Of a stretch of DNA of 64,000 bases, positions 50,747 through 59,262 are shown piece by piece. The notes below the pieces were generated by a model. The model did no database searches and was not told the DNA's origin. It saw only the letters and a program-made list of their open reading frames with translations. Within the stretch, counting starts at the first letter, position 1; the number at the start of each line of letters is the position of its first letter. Position numbers and translations under genes: made by a program. Source of the stretch: CBDBLK01 sp965243145 (GTDB lineage Bacteria > Bdellovibrionota > Bacteriovoracia > Bacteriovoracales > Bacteriovoracaceae); assembly GCA_965243145.1 (NCBI GenBank), contig CBDEUB010000002.1, forward strand, positions 2,232,001 through 2,296,000. Reading direction: 5' to 3'.

Positions 50747-52496
50747 ACTTTTCCTTTTTAAGAAATCGGCGGTTTTGCTGTTGATGGTAGGTGCGAGCTT
50801 GATCGTTTCCTCCTTTTTGGGGGCCTTAACTCCCATCAAAATCGTCGAGTTGGCGCAAAATTATGACGACCTTTCCGCTTTTCGCTCAAATTTGCAATTT
50901 TTGGCCGGACTTTTCGTGGGGATTTACGCCAACCGCGTGATCTACCAACTTTCCGTCAACCGCTACATTCTCTTACTCATGCAAACCGTGCGCACCACCT
51001 GTTTTGGCAAGTGGTTGCACATCTACGATTTGCAGTCTGGCAAAAAATCTTCCTCGGATCGCTATCCCCGGGGAGAAGTCGTCTCGCGCATTATGAGCGA
51101 TACGGAATCGTTGCGCGAATTGATGACTTCGGGAACTTTTGGCATTTTTATCGACCTCTTTTTCGTCGTCTCTTGCCTGGTGAGTTTCATCACTCTCAAC
51201 CGGGGACTCGGCCTTTTCCTGGCGGGGGTGGAAATTGTGGCGGTGGTGTTGTTGGTGTGGGGTTCGCGCTACATGCGGGCGGTCTTTCTGGCGGTTCGCA
51301 AGAGTCAGGGCATGGTGGGCCGAACCCTCGCCGATGTGGGCGGTGGACTTCCCCAGGCCTATTACACCCGCCACGAACACTATGCCGGAAAGAGGGGCGC
51401 GCGCGTCTTCGACGATTTTTTGGCCAAAATTTTGCGTTCAAATGTGTGGGACGCCAGTTATTATTCCCTGGCGGAAAGTCTCTATCCCCTGCTCTTGGCG
51501 GCGGTCATCGTGATCGCTCCCCACAGCGGAGTCACCCAGGCGGCGATCATTTTTGGCGTGGTCGATCTGATCCAGCGCTCAATGGGGCCGATCAAGGATA
51601 TTTCCGCCAAAATTGCCAACATTCAGAGGGCCTATACCGGCATTTGGCGCATCCAAGAATTTATTGGCGATTTGGAACAAAACCCCTCCTCCGAGGGCCG
51701 CACCTGCCGGGTGTGGAAAGATTTTCAAACTTTGCGGGTGGACATTCCCCTCTTCGCTTACCCCCGCCGCCGCGCTCTCACCTCCCCTTTTGAGTTGCGG
51801 GATATAAGTTTTGAAGCGGGCCAGGGCACTTTGCTGGGGATTGTGGGGCCTTCCGGTTGTGGCAAATCGACTTTGCTCGGACTCATCGCCTCCCACATCG
51901 TCCCCGCCCGTGGGGAAATCCGTTTGATCTTTGGAGGGGAGCATCCGCGGGCCATCAGTTTTCCGGGGAAAACGCTGGCGGATATGGCCGAATACCGCCA
52001 ACAAGTGGGGCTGGTTTCCCAAGAGGGCCACATTTTTTCCGAGAGTTTGGCCTTCAATATTGGGTTGAATCCCGAAATGGGCCAGCGCCTGGTGGAATTT
52101 TGGGATTGGGCCAAAGTCCAAATTCCCTACTTGGAGAGTTGGGGCATCCATTTGGAGAGTCGGTTGGAATCCAAAAATTTGAGTCAGGGACAGCGCCAGT
52201 TGGTGGCGGCCCTGCGCAGTTGTTTTTTGGCCAAACCCGTGGTGCTCTTTGACGAAATCAGTTCGGCCCTGGATGGGGAGTTGGAAGCGGCCTTGAGCAA
52301 GGCCATTGCCATTATTCAACGCCACTCCCTCACCGTGGTGGTGGCACACCGCCTGGAAACGGTGGTGCGGGCACACAACATTTTGGTTTTGGATAGAGGA
52401 CGCATCGCAAATTCCGGCCGCCACGGGGATTTACTGAAAAGCAGTCCGCTTTATCGCCAATTTTTGCAAGAATTGTCGCTTTCTCGTGCCCAATAG
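50718..52496 (+). CDS. ABC transporter, membrane-ATPase half 2
   Basis: 592 residues from ATG 50718. Membrane domain with helices from AVLLLMVGASLIVSSFLGA onward and a characteristic loop (GEVVSRIMSDTESLRELMTSG). ATPase domain: Walker A GIVGPSGCGKSTLL, Q-loop QQVGLVSQEGHIFSESLAFN, signature LSQGQRQLVAAL, Walker B PVVLFDEISSALD and switch VVAHRLETVV, all canonical. Half 1 has a degenerate Walker B, which is typical of asymmetric exporters. Substrate unknown. Confidence 0.88.
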   Translation: MNISKTKWFELFLFKKSAVLLLMVGASLIVSSFLGALTPIKIVELAQNYDDLSAFRSNLQFLAGLFVGIYANRVIYQLSVNRYILLLMQTVRTTCFGKWLHIYDLQSGKKSSSDRYPRGEVVSRIMSDTESLRELMTSGTFGIFIDLFFVVSCLVSFITLNRGLGLFLAGVEIVAVVLLVWGSRYMRAVFLAVRKSQGMVGRTLADVGGGLPQAYYTRHEHYAGKRGARVFDDFLAKILRSNVWDASYYSLAESLYPLLLAAVIVIAPHSGVTQAAIIFGVVDLIQRSMGPIKDISAKIANIQRAYTGIWRIQEFIGDLEQNPSSEGRTCRVWKDFQTLRVDIPLFAYPRRRALTSPFELRDISFEAGQGTLLGIVGPSGCGKSTLLGLIASHIVPARGEIRLIFGGEHPRAISFPGKTLADMAEYRQQVGLVSQEGHIFSESLAFNIGLNPEMGQRLVEFWDWAKVQIPYLESWGIHLESRLESKNLSQGQRQLVAALRSCFLAKPVVLFDEISSALDGELEAALSKAIAIIQRHSLTVVVAHRLETVVRAHNILVLDRGRIANSGRHGDLLKSSPLYRQFLQELSLSRAQ

Positions 52497-52549
52497 GTTA
52501 GCATCGGGTGTTGGCAATTCCGCCCACCCTTGTCCAAGGAGCAAGAACC

Positions 52550-53614
52550 GTGAATCAAACTTATAAAAAATCCCCTTTTCTACCCGCCTTTTTGGCCATA
52601 GTTGTGGCCAGTCTAATCATCTTGGCCTGTTCCAAAGAAGTTTTGAGTGGCCCGCGCTTCGTCTTTAAATCGGCCTCCAACGGGGCCATCGCGGCCAAAT
52701 TCTCTGATCGCGAAATCAGCGTGGAGGAACTCAACCGCGGCATTGAAAACGACATTTTTGAGTTGGAACACAAAATTCACCAACTCAAAATGGGCCGCTT
52801 GCGCGCCCTCGTCCTCAAGCAGCTTTTGGAATCCGACCCGCGCTCCAAAAATTTGAGCAACGACGAGTATCTGGACAAGTATATCGCCAAGGGTTTGAAG
52901 GTGTCCGCCAAAGAAGTGGAAGACTTTATCAAAGAGAGGAAAATTCCCCAAAATCACATTAATGATCACATGCGCGAACGGATTGAACAACACTTGATGC
53001 GCGAGAAAAAGCAGCGCGCTGTGGATCGCTGGCTCGGAGAAAAAACCGCCCGCAATCCGGTGGAGGTGTACCTGAACCGGCCAGTGCGGCCAACTTTTCA
53101 GGTGGACACCGCTGGAGCACCTTTGAAAGGGGATGCCAAGGCCCCGGTGACGATTGTGGAATTTTCCGACTTTCAGTGCCCCTTTTGTGCTAGAGGTGTG
53201 GGCATTATTGCAGAACTCTCAAAAAAGTACGGCAAAAAACTGAGGGTGGCCTTTAAAAATTTCCCCTTGCCCTCTCACACCAATGCCCATTTGGCCAGCG
53301 AGGCGGGAATGTGTGTCTTCCAACAAGATGCCGCCAAATTTTGGAGGATGCACGACCGCATGTTTGAAACCCAGGATCAACTGGGCCGCGAGGGGTTGAT
53401 CGCCAAGGCCCGGGAGTTGGGCATTGATGTGGAAAAATTTACCGCCTGTCTGGACAATGGAGAGCAAAAAGCGCGGGTGCAGGCCGATGTGGCCCAGGGC
53501 CAACAACTTGGCATCAGGTCAACTCCGACTTTTTTTATCAACGGGAAAATGCTCACTGGCGCTCAATCCATTGAAACTTTTAGCGAGATTATCGACCAGG
53601 AATTGGCCAAATAA
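52550..53614 (+). CDS. lipoprotein with DsbA-like thioredoxin domain
   Basis: 354 residues from GTG 52550, preceded by AAGGAG. Lipoprotein signal ends LIILACSK. Residues ~45-185 are helical and resemble the N-terminal part of SurA/parvulin-like chaperones (REISVEELNRGIENDIFELE, EVEDFIKERKIPQNHI). The C-terminal domain is thioredoxin-like DSBA: VTIVEFSDFQCPFCARGVGI with CPFC and later GIRSTPTFFINGKMLTGAQS (cis-Pro). It likely forms or isomerises disulphides in the periplasm, perhaps for the Cys-bearing Ig repeats nearby. Confidence 0.82.
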   Translation: MNQTYKKSPFLPAFLAIVVASLIILACSKEVLSGPRFVFKSASNGAIAAKFSDREISVEELNRGIENDIFELEHKIHQLKMGRLRALVLKQLLESDPRSKNLSNDEYLDKYIAKGLKVSAKEVEDFIKERKIPQNHINDHMRERIEQHLMREKKQRAVDRWLGEKTARNPVEVYLNRPVRPTFQVDTAGAPLKGDAKAPVTIVEFSDFQCPFCARGVGIIAELSKKYGKKLRVAFKNFPLPSHTNAHLASEAGMCVFQQDAAKFWRMHDRMFETQDQLGREGLIAKARELGIDVEKFTACLDNGEQKARVQADVAQGQQLGIRSTPTFFINGKMLTGAQSIETFSEIIDQELAK

Positions 53615-53723
53615 GCGCCAAACCGACTCTGGCAAAAATTTCACGCACCAGCTTGTTTGCGCATAGTGGTATAATAATGCTATGCGTCCTCATGCCTTAA
53701 ATTGAAGGAAAAGAAGGCCCATT

Positions 53724-55544
53724 ATGGCAGTGACAAGCGTCAACGACTATTCAAAAAGGCTCGCCGAAAACCGCTCCCGCTATAACGAGTCGGCCGAGGA
53801 GTTGCGCAATACTTATCGCCAGCACCTCAAGGACAAGGAAGACCTCCACGCGAAAACCCAAGATAATCAACGCAAAACCTATTTGCGGCAAAAAGATGGC
53901 CTCGAACGCACCCATCGCCAAAATTTAGATCATTATAGCGATCGGCTCAGGGAAACCTTGGACGATCAAAAGCAACGCTACCGCGATGGCCTGACTACCA
54001 GGAAAAAGGCCTATGAGGAGGGCCGCAAGGAACTGATTGAAAATTACAACAAAAAACTTGAAGGCCTGACTCAATCGCTGGAGGAATCCCGCCGTCAAGA
54101 TCAAATGTCCCTGGAACAGCAAAGAGAGCGGCTTAGAAATTTGGAGAGTAGGGTTAAGAGAGATACCAGCGAGCGCTACAATCGGGAAAAAGGTGAACTG
54201 CTTCATAGTGTTCAAGATGAACGGGCCAAACTCAAGGACAGGCACCGCCAGGATTTGGATCAAATGCGCGAAAATCGCGATAACCAAGTTGCCGAACAGA
54301 AAAAAATTACTCAAGAGATGCGCCAGGAATTGCTCAAAAACAACCGCACCGATTTGAGGCGGCAACGAAACAATTTCGAGGACACCATCCAGGGTTTTGC
54401 CAATCGCAGTCAGGAGCGTTTGGAAAGGATCAGTGATCTGAAAGAGTCGGAGAAGGAACAACTCAAAGACCTGCTCAAAGACAAAAACGACAGTTTGGCC
54501 AGTAAAATGAAGAGCTTAAATCATCAAAGGGACGCCCAAAATTGGGCCAATTTGCAAAAGGAAATTCTTTGGGAAAACCGGGTCAAGGGCCTGGTGGGGG
54601 AAATGAAAGATCAAACCCGGCGCTACCAGGCCAACAGCGACAGGATGGCCTCCGATCAAACCGAGGCCCTGAGGGAAATCGAAAAAAATTATCGCCAGGC
54701 GACGGAAAAACTCAAACGGGACATGTCCAAAGTGCACCAGAGGAAGGTCGCCAGTTTGCAGAAAAAATTTGATTTAAGGGATCGCAACCGGATTCGCCAA
54801 CAAAGGTATTTGCAGTCCGAATACGAAAACAAGGAAATTGCGGACAAGCGCAAGAATAAGCATTTGGTTGAACGCCTCAAAGGCGACTATGAGAGAAAGT
54901 TCAATAGTATGCAGGATTTTCATTTAGGGAATATGGAAGATTACAAGCGCGAATTGTCGGAAGAAAGGGGCCAGGTGATCGAGGAGACCAAGGCCAGGAG
55001 TATTGAAGAAAATGCCAAGTTGCGGGAAGAGTTAAAGACCAATTACTCCGATAGGGAGAATGCCCTTTATAGAAAAATTGAAAATAATAAGATTGGCCAC
55101 CAAATTGAGTTGAACAGATCCGAAGACAAACTCGATCGTTTTAAGGACAAGGCGATTGAGGAAATTGAACAGGCCCGGATGATTGAACACGCCCGCCGCC
55201 AGGAAGACAAAAAGAAGGCCGATTACGAGCGCAAGTTGGCCAATGAGGCCAACAAGCAGGAAAAACTAGAACTTCACAACCAAATGGAAAAGCGTTTGGC
55301 CAAATACAGTGCCACGGCGGATGTGCAGGTGAACAAACTGATTAAAAAATATGAAAATTTGTTGAGAAAGGAACGCTTGGCCTACCAAAAAGAATTGAAC
55401 CATCAGGCCAGCTTGGGCCAATTTGAAAAAGAGCGCCTGTTCAAATTTGCCGAAACCCAAAAGAATCAACTGATTCGCCAGTACGAAAACAAAATTGACG
55501 AACTCAAGAAAGTCTATAAAAAAAGACTCGCTGTAAAGGGGTAA
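53724..55544 (+). CDS. 606-residue cysteine-free coiled-coil protein
   Basis: Nearly the entire protein is charged heptad helix (RRQDQMSLEQQRERLRNLES, DYERKFNSMQDFHLGNMEDY), with many short Arg/Lys/Asp/Gln-rich repeats. I see no cysteine, signal peptide, membrane segment or globular domain. Length and charge suggest a filament or cell-scale structural protein. A TATAAT (53670-53675) lies ~50 bp upstream but has no convincing -35 partner. Monocistronic. A specific function cannot be given. Confidence 0.7.
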   Translation: MAVTSVNDYSKRLAENRSRYNESAEELRNTYRQHLKDKEDLHAKTQDNQRKTYLRQKDGLERTHRQNLDHYSDRLRETLDDQKQRYRDGLTTRKKAYEEGRKELIENYNKKLEGLTQSLEESRRQDQMSLEQQRERLRNLESRVKRDTSERYNREKGELLHSVQDERAKLKDRHRQDLDQMRENRDNQVAEQKKITQEMRQELLKNNRTDLRRQRNNFEDTIQGFANRSQERLERISDLKESEKEQLKDLLKDKNDSLASKMKSLNHQRDAQNWANLQKEILWENRVKGLVGEMKDQTRRYQANSDRMASDQTEALREIEKNYRQATEKLKRDMSKVHQRKVASLQKKFDLRDRNRIRQQRYLQSEYENKEIADKRKNKHLVERLKGDYERKFNSMQDFHLGNMEDYKRELSEERGQVIEETKARSIEENAKLREELKTNYSDRENALYRKIENNKIGHQIELNRSEDKLDRFKDKAIEEIEQARMIEHARRQEDKKKADYERKLANEANKQEKLELHNQMEKRLAKYSATADVQVNKLIKKYENLLRKERLAYQKELNHQASLGQFEKERLFKFAETQKNQLIRQYENKIDELKKVYKKRLAVKG

Positions 55545-55644
55545 TTACTCTTAGAGTCAAAATTTTAATTCGCGTCATTTTCAATATTTGATCAATCAAG
55601 ACTAAAGAAGTAAAAAAGGGGCAACCAGACTCAAGGGGGTTTTT

Positions 55645-56220
55645 GTGAATTTGCGACAGGTAATTTTATTTTTCTTGGCCATTGTTGTGGGCCTGGAGGC
55701 AAAAGCGTCTGAACTTCAAGTCCAAACCGCCATTTTGCTCGACGAAGGTGGGGTTCCCCGCTGCCGTGTCAGTGAGTTTTCCAGGGGAGATGCTGAAATC
55801 GGCCCCACCGTTTTCGACGATTTGAGGGAGTGCGATGAGCGCGACGAACTTTACGCCCGCTTGGCCCTCGAAACCGAGGAGATAAGCTATGGGGTAGTGT
55901 TTTCACCAATGGGAAAGGCCTTGTTGGCGGGTTTTGTCGTTGGAGGTGTGGCGGGCTGTTTGATGCGCAGTGCGTTGCCCTTCTTAAATTCGTTGGTGAA
56001 TAGCAGTGGCAGCGAGGCAGTAGCATTTGGCACGGCCGTGATCATCATTCCGCTCTCTCTCATGGCACTTTTGGCCGGCCCTACGGTGGCCTATTCTTTT
56101 GCCGGTGCTGAAATTGGAGCATCGGGCCTCTTGGTATCTTTGCCCGGCAATGGTGTCGGTATTATTGCCTGCGATAGACTTGCCGGAGACAAATCTTTTA
56201 AGGGTTTGCTCTCTTTTTAG
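55645..56220 (+). CDS. membrane protein of a tandem duplicated pair, copy 1
   Basis: 191 residues from GTG 55645 (AAGGGGG upstream is slightly distant). Signal peptide LRQVILFFLAIVVGLEAKAS, a ~70-residue polar domain (ELQVQTAILLDEGGVPRC, FDDLRECDERDELYARLALE, TEEISYGVV), then three hydrophobic stretches. The polar domain is almost identical to that of the next gene, while the hydrophobic part is not. Unknown family. Confidence 0.65.
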   Translation: MNLRQVILFFLAIVVGLEAKASELQVQTAILLDEGGVPRCRVSEFSRGDAEIGPTVFDDLRECDERDELYARLALETEEISYGVVFSPMGKALLAGFVVGGVAGCLMRSALPFLNSLVNSSGSEAVAFGTAVIIIPLSLMALLAGPTVAYSFAGAEIGASGLLVSLPGNGVGIIACDRLAGDKSFKGLLSF

Positions 56221-56235
56221 GGAAAGGGGGACATT

Positions 56236-56805
56236 GTGAATTTGCGACGGATGATCTTATTTTTCTTGGCCATTCTCACGGGCCTGCAAACAGAGGCATC
56301 CGAACTTCAAGTCAAAACCGCCATTTTACTCGACGAAAAAGGGGAACCCCGTTGCCGTGTGGGCGAGTTTCACAGAGAAGATGCTCAAATCGGCCCCACC
56401 GCTTTCGACGATTTGAGGGAGTGTGATGAGCGCGACGAACTTTACGCCCGCTTGGCCCTCGAAACCGAGGAGATAAGCTATGGGGTGGTGGCCCCGCCCT
56501 CTTCTATGGCCGCTAAGGTACTCAATACTCTCATTCCAGGGGCGGCCATTGGAGTTTTATCGAGCTGTTTGGTTGTCATTTTGGCCAATGCCCCCTTTAC
56601 GGATATGAACAACCCGACCCACTCCCTCGGCATTGCATCCATAGGACTGGGAGTTTTTGTAGGAGGTTTTTTTGCCTCGGGAGCAATCGCAGTGTATATT
56701 GCCGGTGCAAAATCGGGCCTGATACCATCGACGATGGTCATGAATGTTTTAGGTTTGGGTTTGGGGCTGTTGGCCTGTGGTGGGCCGAGAGATAATCAAA
56801 ACTGA
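56236..56805 (+). CDS. membrane protein of a tandem duplicated pair, copy 2
   Basis: 189 residues, 15 nt after copy 1. Same architecture; signal LRRMILFFLAILTGLQTEAS, then the shared domain (VKTAILLDEKGEPRCRVGEF, DLRECDERDELYARLALETE). The membrane part (LIPGAAIGVLSSCLVVILAN, GVFVGGFFASGAIAVYIAGA) differs strongly from that of copy 1. Recent duplication with divergence or replacement of the C-terminal half is likely. Confidence 0.65.
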   Translation: MNLRRMILFFLAILTGLQTEASELQVKTAILLDEKGEPRCRVGEFHREDAQIGPTAFDDLRECDERDELYARLALETEEISYGVVAPPSSMAAKVLNTLIPGAAIGVLSSCLVVILANAPFTDMNNPTHSLGIASIGLGVFVGGFFASGAIAVYIAGAKSGLIPSTMVMNVLGLGLGLLACGGPRDNQN

Positions 56806-56807
56806 GC

Positions 56808-56834
56808 GTAACTGCTCGCAATTCAGGCCATCTT
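56808..56834 (+). repeat. remnant of the palindromic repeat upstream of queG
   Basis: GTAACTGCTCGCAATTCAGG plus CCATCTT mixes the 5' arm of copy D with the reversed 3' arm, as expected after internal deletion between the arms. It ends at the queG start codon, and its frame (VTARN) is the same as in full copies. Confidence 0.6.
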
Positions 56835-57851
56835 TTGGATGCCGCCGAATTGGCCCCACTTGGAATTGTCGATTTTGCCTATACCGAGGAAGTTCGGCCT
56901 CACAGCTTTGACCGCTACCATGTGTGGGTGAAACAGGGCAAACACCGCCCTTTGGAGTATTTGGCCGATCACCGCCGGGACAAGCGCCAAAGTTTGAAAA
57001 AATATTTTCCCCGTTGCAAGTCGGCCCTTATCTTCTTGTTTTCCTACGCCCGCCAGCGCGAAAACTTAAAGACATTTTATCAAAGCGGGGAAAGCAACGG
57101 CCTCAAAATGGCCAGTTATCTCTTTGGGTTTGAAGGCCGCGATTATCACCAGGTGGTGGGTGAGCGTTTAGCGGTAGTGGAAGAACATTTGCGTTGGCAC
57201 TACCCTCAAATTGAGACGCGGCCCTGCCTGGATGTCCATCCGGTACTGGAGCGGGATTTGGCCTTTCGGGCGGGCCTGGGTTGGTTTGGCAAAAATTCCA
57301 TGTTGCTCTCCCGCCGGCACGGTTCCTTTTTTATATTGGGAAGTCTTTTGCTGTCCCAAACTTTACCCCTCGAAGTGCGGGCCTTGGAGGCCGATCATTG
57401 TGGCCAATGTTCGGCGTGTGTGGAGGCCTGTCCCACCGGGGCGATCGATCCCGAAAGCAGAACTTTGAACGCCTCCCGATGTCTGTCCACTTTTACCATC
57501 GAACTTTTTGCAGGGAACGAGGCCCCGCCACCCCATCGTTTTCCCAACGGCGGGGAAATTTACGGCTGCGATATTTGCCAAGATGTCTGCCCCTGGACGC
57601 AGCATGTAGCGCAGAGTGTTCCCGTCGCTCAAGGGGGGGAATTGAAGGCCCCGCTATTGCAAAAGTTGATGGCGTTTTTTCTCAAACGCCCGCTCTCGGA
57701 AATTATCCTTGAGTTGGAAAAGTGGTCAAACAAGCGCTTCGCCCGCGAATTTAAGGAGACACCTTTGGCGCGCACTGGCCGCAAGGGCCTTTTGCGCAAT
57801 TTGAGATTTCAGGCGTCGTCTGGGCAGAGTGAGCGATCCGAAAACCTTTAA
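56835..57851 (+). CDS. queG: epoxyqueuosine reductase
   Basis: 338 residues from TTG 56835. QueG reduces epoxyqueuosine in tRNA to queuosine, using cobalamin and two 4Fe-4S clusters. The ferredoxin-like clusters are clear: CGQCSACVEACPTGAI and GCDICQDVCPW. FRAGLGWFGKNSMLLSRRHG and FAREFKETPLARTGRKGLLR are also family-typical. The TTG start abuts a repeat remnant. The 6-pyruvoyl-tetrahydropterin synthase/QueD-family gene at 60004 would serve an early step of the same pathway. Confidence 0.92.
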   Translation: MDAAELAPLGIVDFAYTEEVRPHSFDRYHVWVKQGKHRPLEYLADHRRDKRQSLKKYFPRCKSALIFLFSYARQRENLKTFYQSGESNGLKMASYLFGFEGRDYHQVVGERLAVVEEHLRWHYPQIETRPCLDVHPVLERDLAFRAGLGWFGKNSMLLSRRHGSFFILGSLLLSQTLPLEVRALEADHCGQCSACVEACPTGAIDPESRTLNASRCLSTFTIELFAGNEAPPPHRFPNGGEIYGCDICQDVCPWTQHVAQSVPVAQGGELKAPLLQKLMAFFLKRPLSEIILELEKWSNKRFAREFKETPLARTGRKGLLRNLRFQASSGQSERSENL

Positions 57852-58384
57852 TTTTCACACCGCCGAAACCAGTTCCACGGCCAAATTTTGCGGCCGCAAG
57901 TTGTATTTTTTTGGCCAAGTGTGGGCGCAGCAGGCGGCCCAAACACAAACCCTGCGGGTAAAATGGCCCTGGTCAAATTGGCACCTTCAAAATTGGCCCG
58001 CAGCAAATCGGCCCTGGTCAAATTGGCCCCCACCAGACTGGCATTGGCCAAATTGGCATCCACTAAGTTGGCGTTCACCAGGAGGGCACCGTCGAGTTGT
58101 GCCCATTCCAAATCGGCGAGGTAGAGGTCGGCCCTGGTGAGGTCAGTTCCTCGGAGATCGGCCTCGTAGAGGTTGCAGCCCCGTCCAGTTTTGGCCACTA
58201 GGACATCGATCTTTTGAGAGTCCCACAAAAAATCCCGATAATTATCCCGGTGGCAAGTGGTGCTAGTTTCGGCCTCTGGTGGAGGGGAAGGAGAAGAGTC
58301 AATGTCTTTCCAGGTGGAAGATTCTTGGCCAAAACTTGGCCAAATCACAGCGCAAAGAAATAGCGTGTTTGCAATCGCTTTCAT
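57848..58384 (-). CDS. secreted pentapeptide-repeat protein
   Basis: 178 residues from ATG 58384; an ATG at 58408 is possible. Signal peptide AIANTLFLCAVIWPSFG. Residues ~75-150 are A(D/N)LxxA pentapeptides: ADLRGTDLTRADLYLADLEW, NLVDANLANASLVGANLTRA, DLLRANFEGANLTRAILPAG, forming a right-handed beta-helix. One cysteine lies just before the repeats. Most pentapeptide proteins are cytoplasmic; the signal peptide makes this one unusual. It overlaps queG's end by 4 nt (convergent). Confidence 0.75.
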   Translation of the reverse strand: MKAIANTLFLCAVIWPSFGQESSTWKDIDSSPSPPPEAETSTTCHRDNYRDFLWDSQKIDVLVAKTGRGCNLYEADLRGTDLTRADLYLADLEWAQLDGALLVNANLVDANLANASLVGANLTRADLLRANFEGANLTRAILPAGFVFGPPAAPTLGQKNTTCGRKIWPWNWFRRCEN

Positions 58385-58412
58385 CAAGACTTCTCCTTTC
58401 CCCAGCACTCAA

Positions 58413-59171
58413 TTAACTCTTTTTCTTGGCGCGCTTGGCATTCTTACCCCTTTTGCCGGAGGCCTTCTTTTTGGATGCGGCCGCCGGGGGAGTGTTGACA
58501 ACATCCAACACTTCGATTTCAAAAATGAGAGTGGCCCCGCCGGGAATATTAGGCGGGCTGCCGCGATCTCCGTAGGCCAAGTCGGAGGGGATGACCAGTT
58601 TGATTTTTCCGCCTTTGCCAACCAATTGCAGGCCTTCCGTCCAACCTCTGATGACCCGGTTTAAGGGGAAGTCGGCGGGTTGCTTGCGTTCGACGGAGCT
58701 GTCGAAGACGGTTCCGTCCATGAGGGTTCCGTGGTAGTGGACTTTGACGGTATCGGTGGCGCTGGGTTTTTTGCCCTCTCCTTTGAGCATCAGCTTGTAG
58801 GCCAGGCCGGATTCGGTGCGGGTTCCCCCCTCGCTCTCGACGAATTTTTTGATATAGGCCTCTCCCTCTTCTTTAAATTTTTTGGCCGCCACGCGGGAGC
58901 GGTCGCGCATCAGCTTGCCGATTTGCATGCGCTGTTGGTTCAGGTCAACTTTGGGTTCGCGCTTTTCGATTCCGTCTCTAACTCCTTGTAGGGCCACGGA
59001 AATTTCCTGGGAAGACATATTCAGGGTTTGCAAGCGGGAACCCATCAGGTGTCCGAAGGCGTAGATGACTTTTTCGTCCTCTGTTTTGGGGTCGCTGCCT
59101 GTATCGGAACAGCTAGTGAACCACACTGCGGTGAGTAGCAATCCGGTTGTGAAAGTGAATGTTTTTTGCAT
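58413..59171 (-). CDS. FKBP-type peptidyl-prolyl isomerase, lipoprotein
   Basis: 252 residues. Lipoprotein-type signal ending WFTSCSD, then the FKBP_N dimerisation domain (KVIYAFGHLMGSRLQTL...KLMRDRSRVAAKKFKEEGEA), then an FKBP domain: TVKVHYHGTLMDGTVFDSS, FPLNRVIRGWTEGLQLVGKG, KLVIPSDLAYGDRG and ATLIFEIEVLDV. Mip/FkpA-like, periplasmic chaperone and isomerase. The Lys/Arg-rich tail (KKKASGKRGKNAKRAKKKS) is unusual for a periplasmic protein. Confidence 0.9.
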   Translation of the reverse strand: MQKTFTFTTGLLLTAVWFTSCSDTGSDPKTEDEKVIYAFGHLMGSRLQTLNMSSQEISVALQGVRDGIEKREPKVDLNQQRMQIGKLMRDRSRVAAKKFKEEGEAYIKKFVESEGGTRTESGLAYKLMLKGEGKKPSATDTVKVHYHGTLMDGTVFDSSVERKQPADFPLNRVIRGWTEGLQLVGKGGKIKLVIPSDLAYGDRGSPPNIPGGATLIFEIEVLDVVNTPPAAASKKKASGKRGKNAKRAKKKS

Positions 59172-59262
59172 CGGGTACCTCCGTGTTGTATCGCGCTACA
59201 GCGAGGCGATGGTTTTTTCGTTGGAGTTAATAGCATGGCCATTGTGAAATGAGAGTTCAAGT

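Noticed and set aside
53670..53675. TATAAT upstream of the 606-residue coiled coil as a full promoter
   Set aside because: No -35-like hexamer occurs at 16-18 bp; kept only as a possible -10 element.
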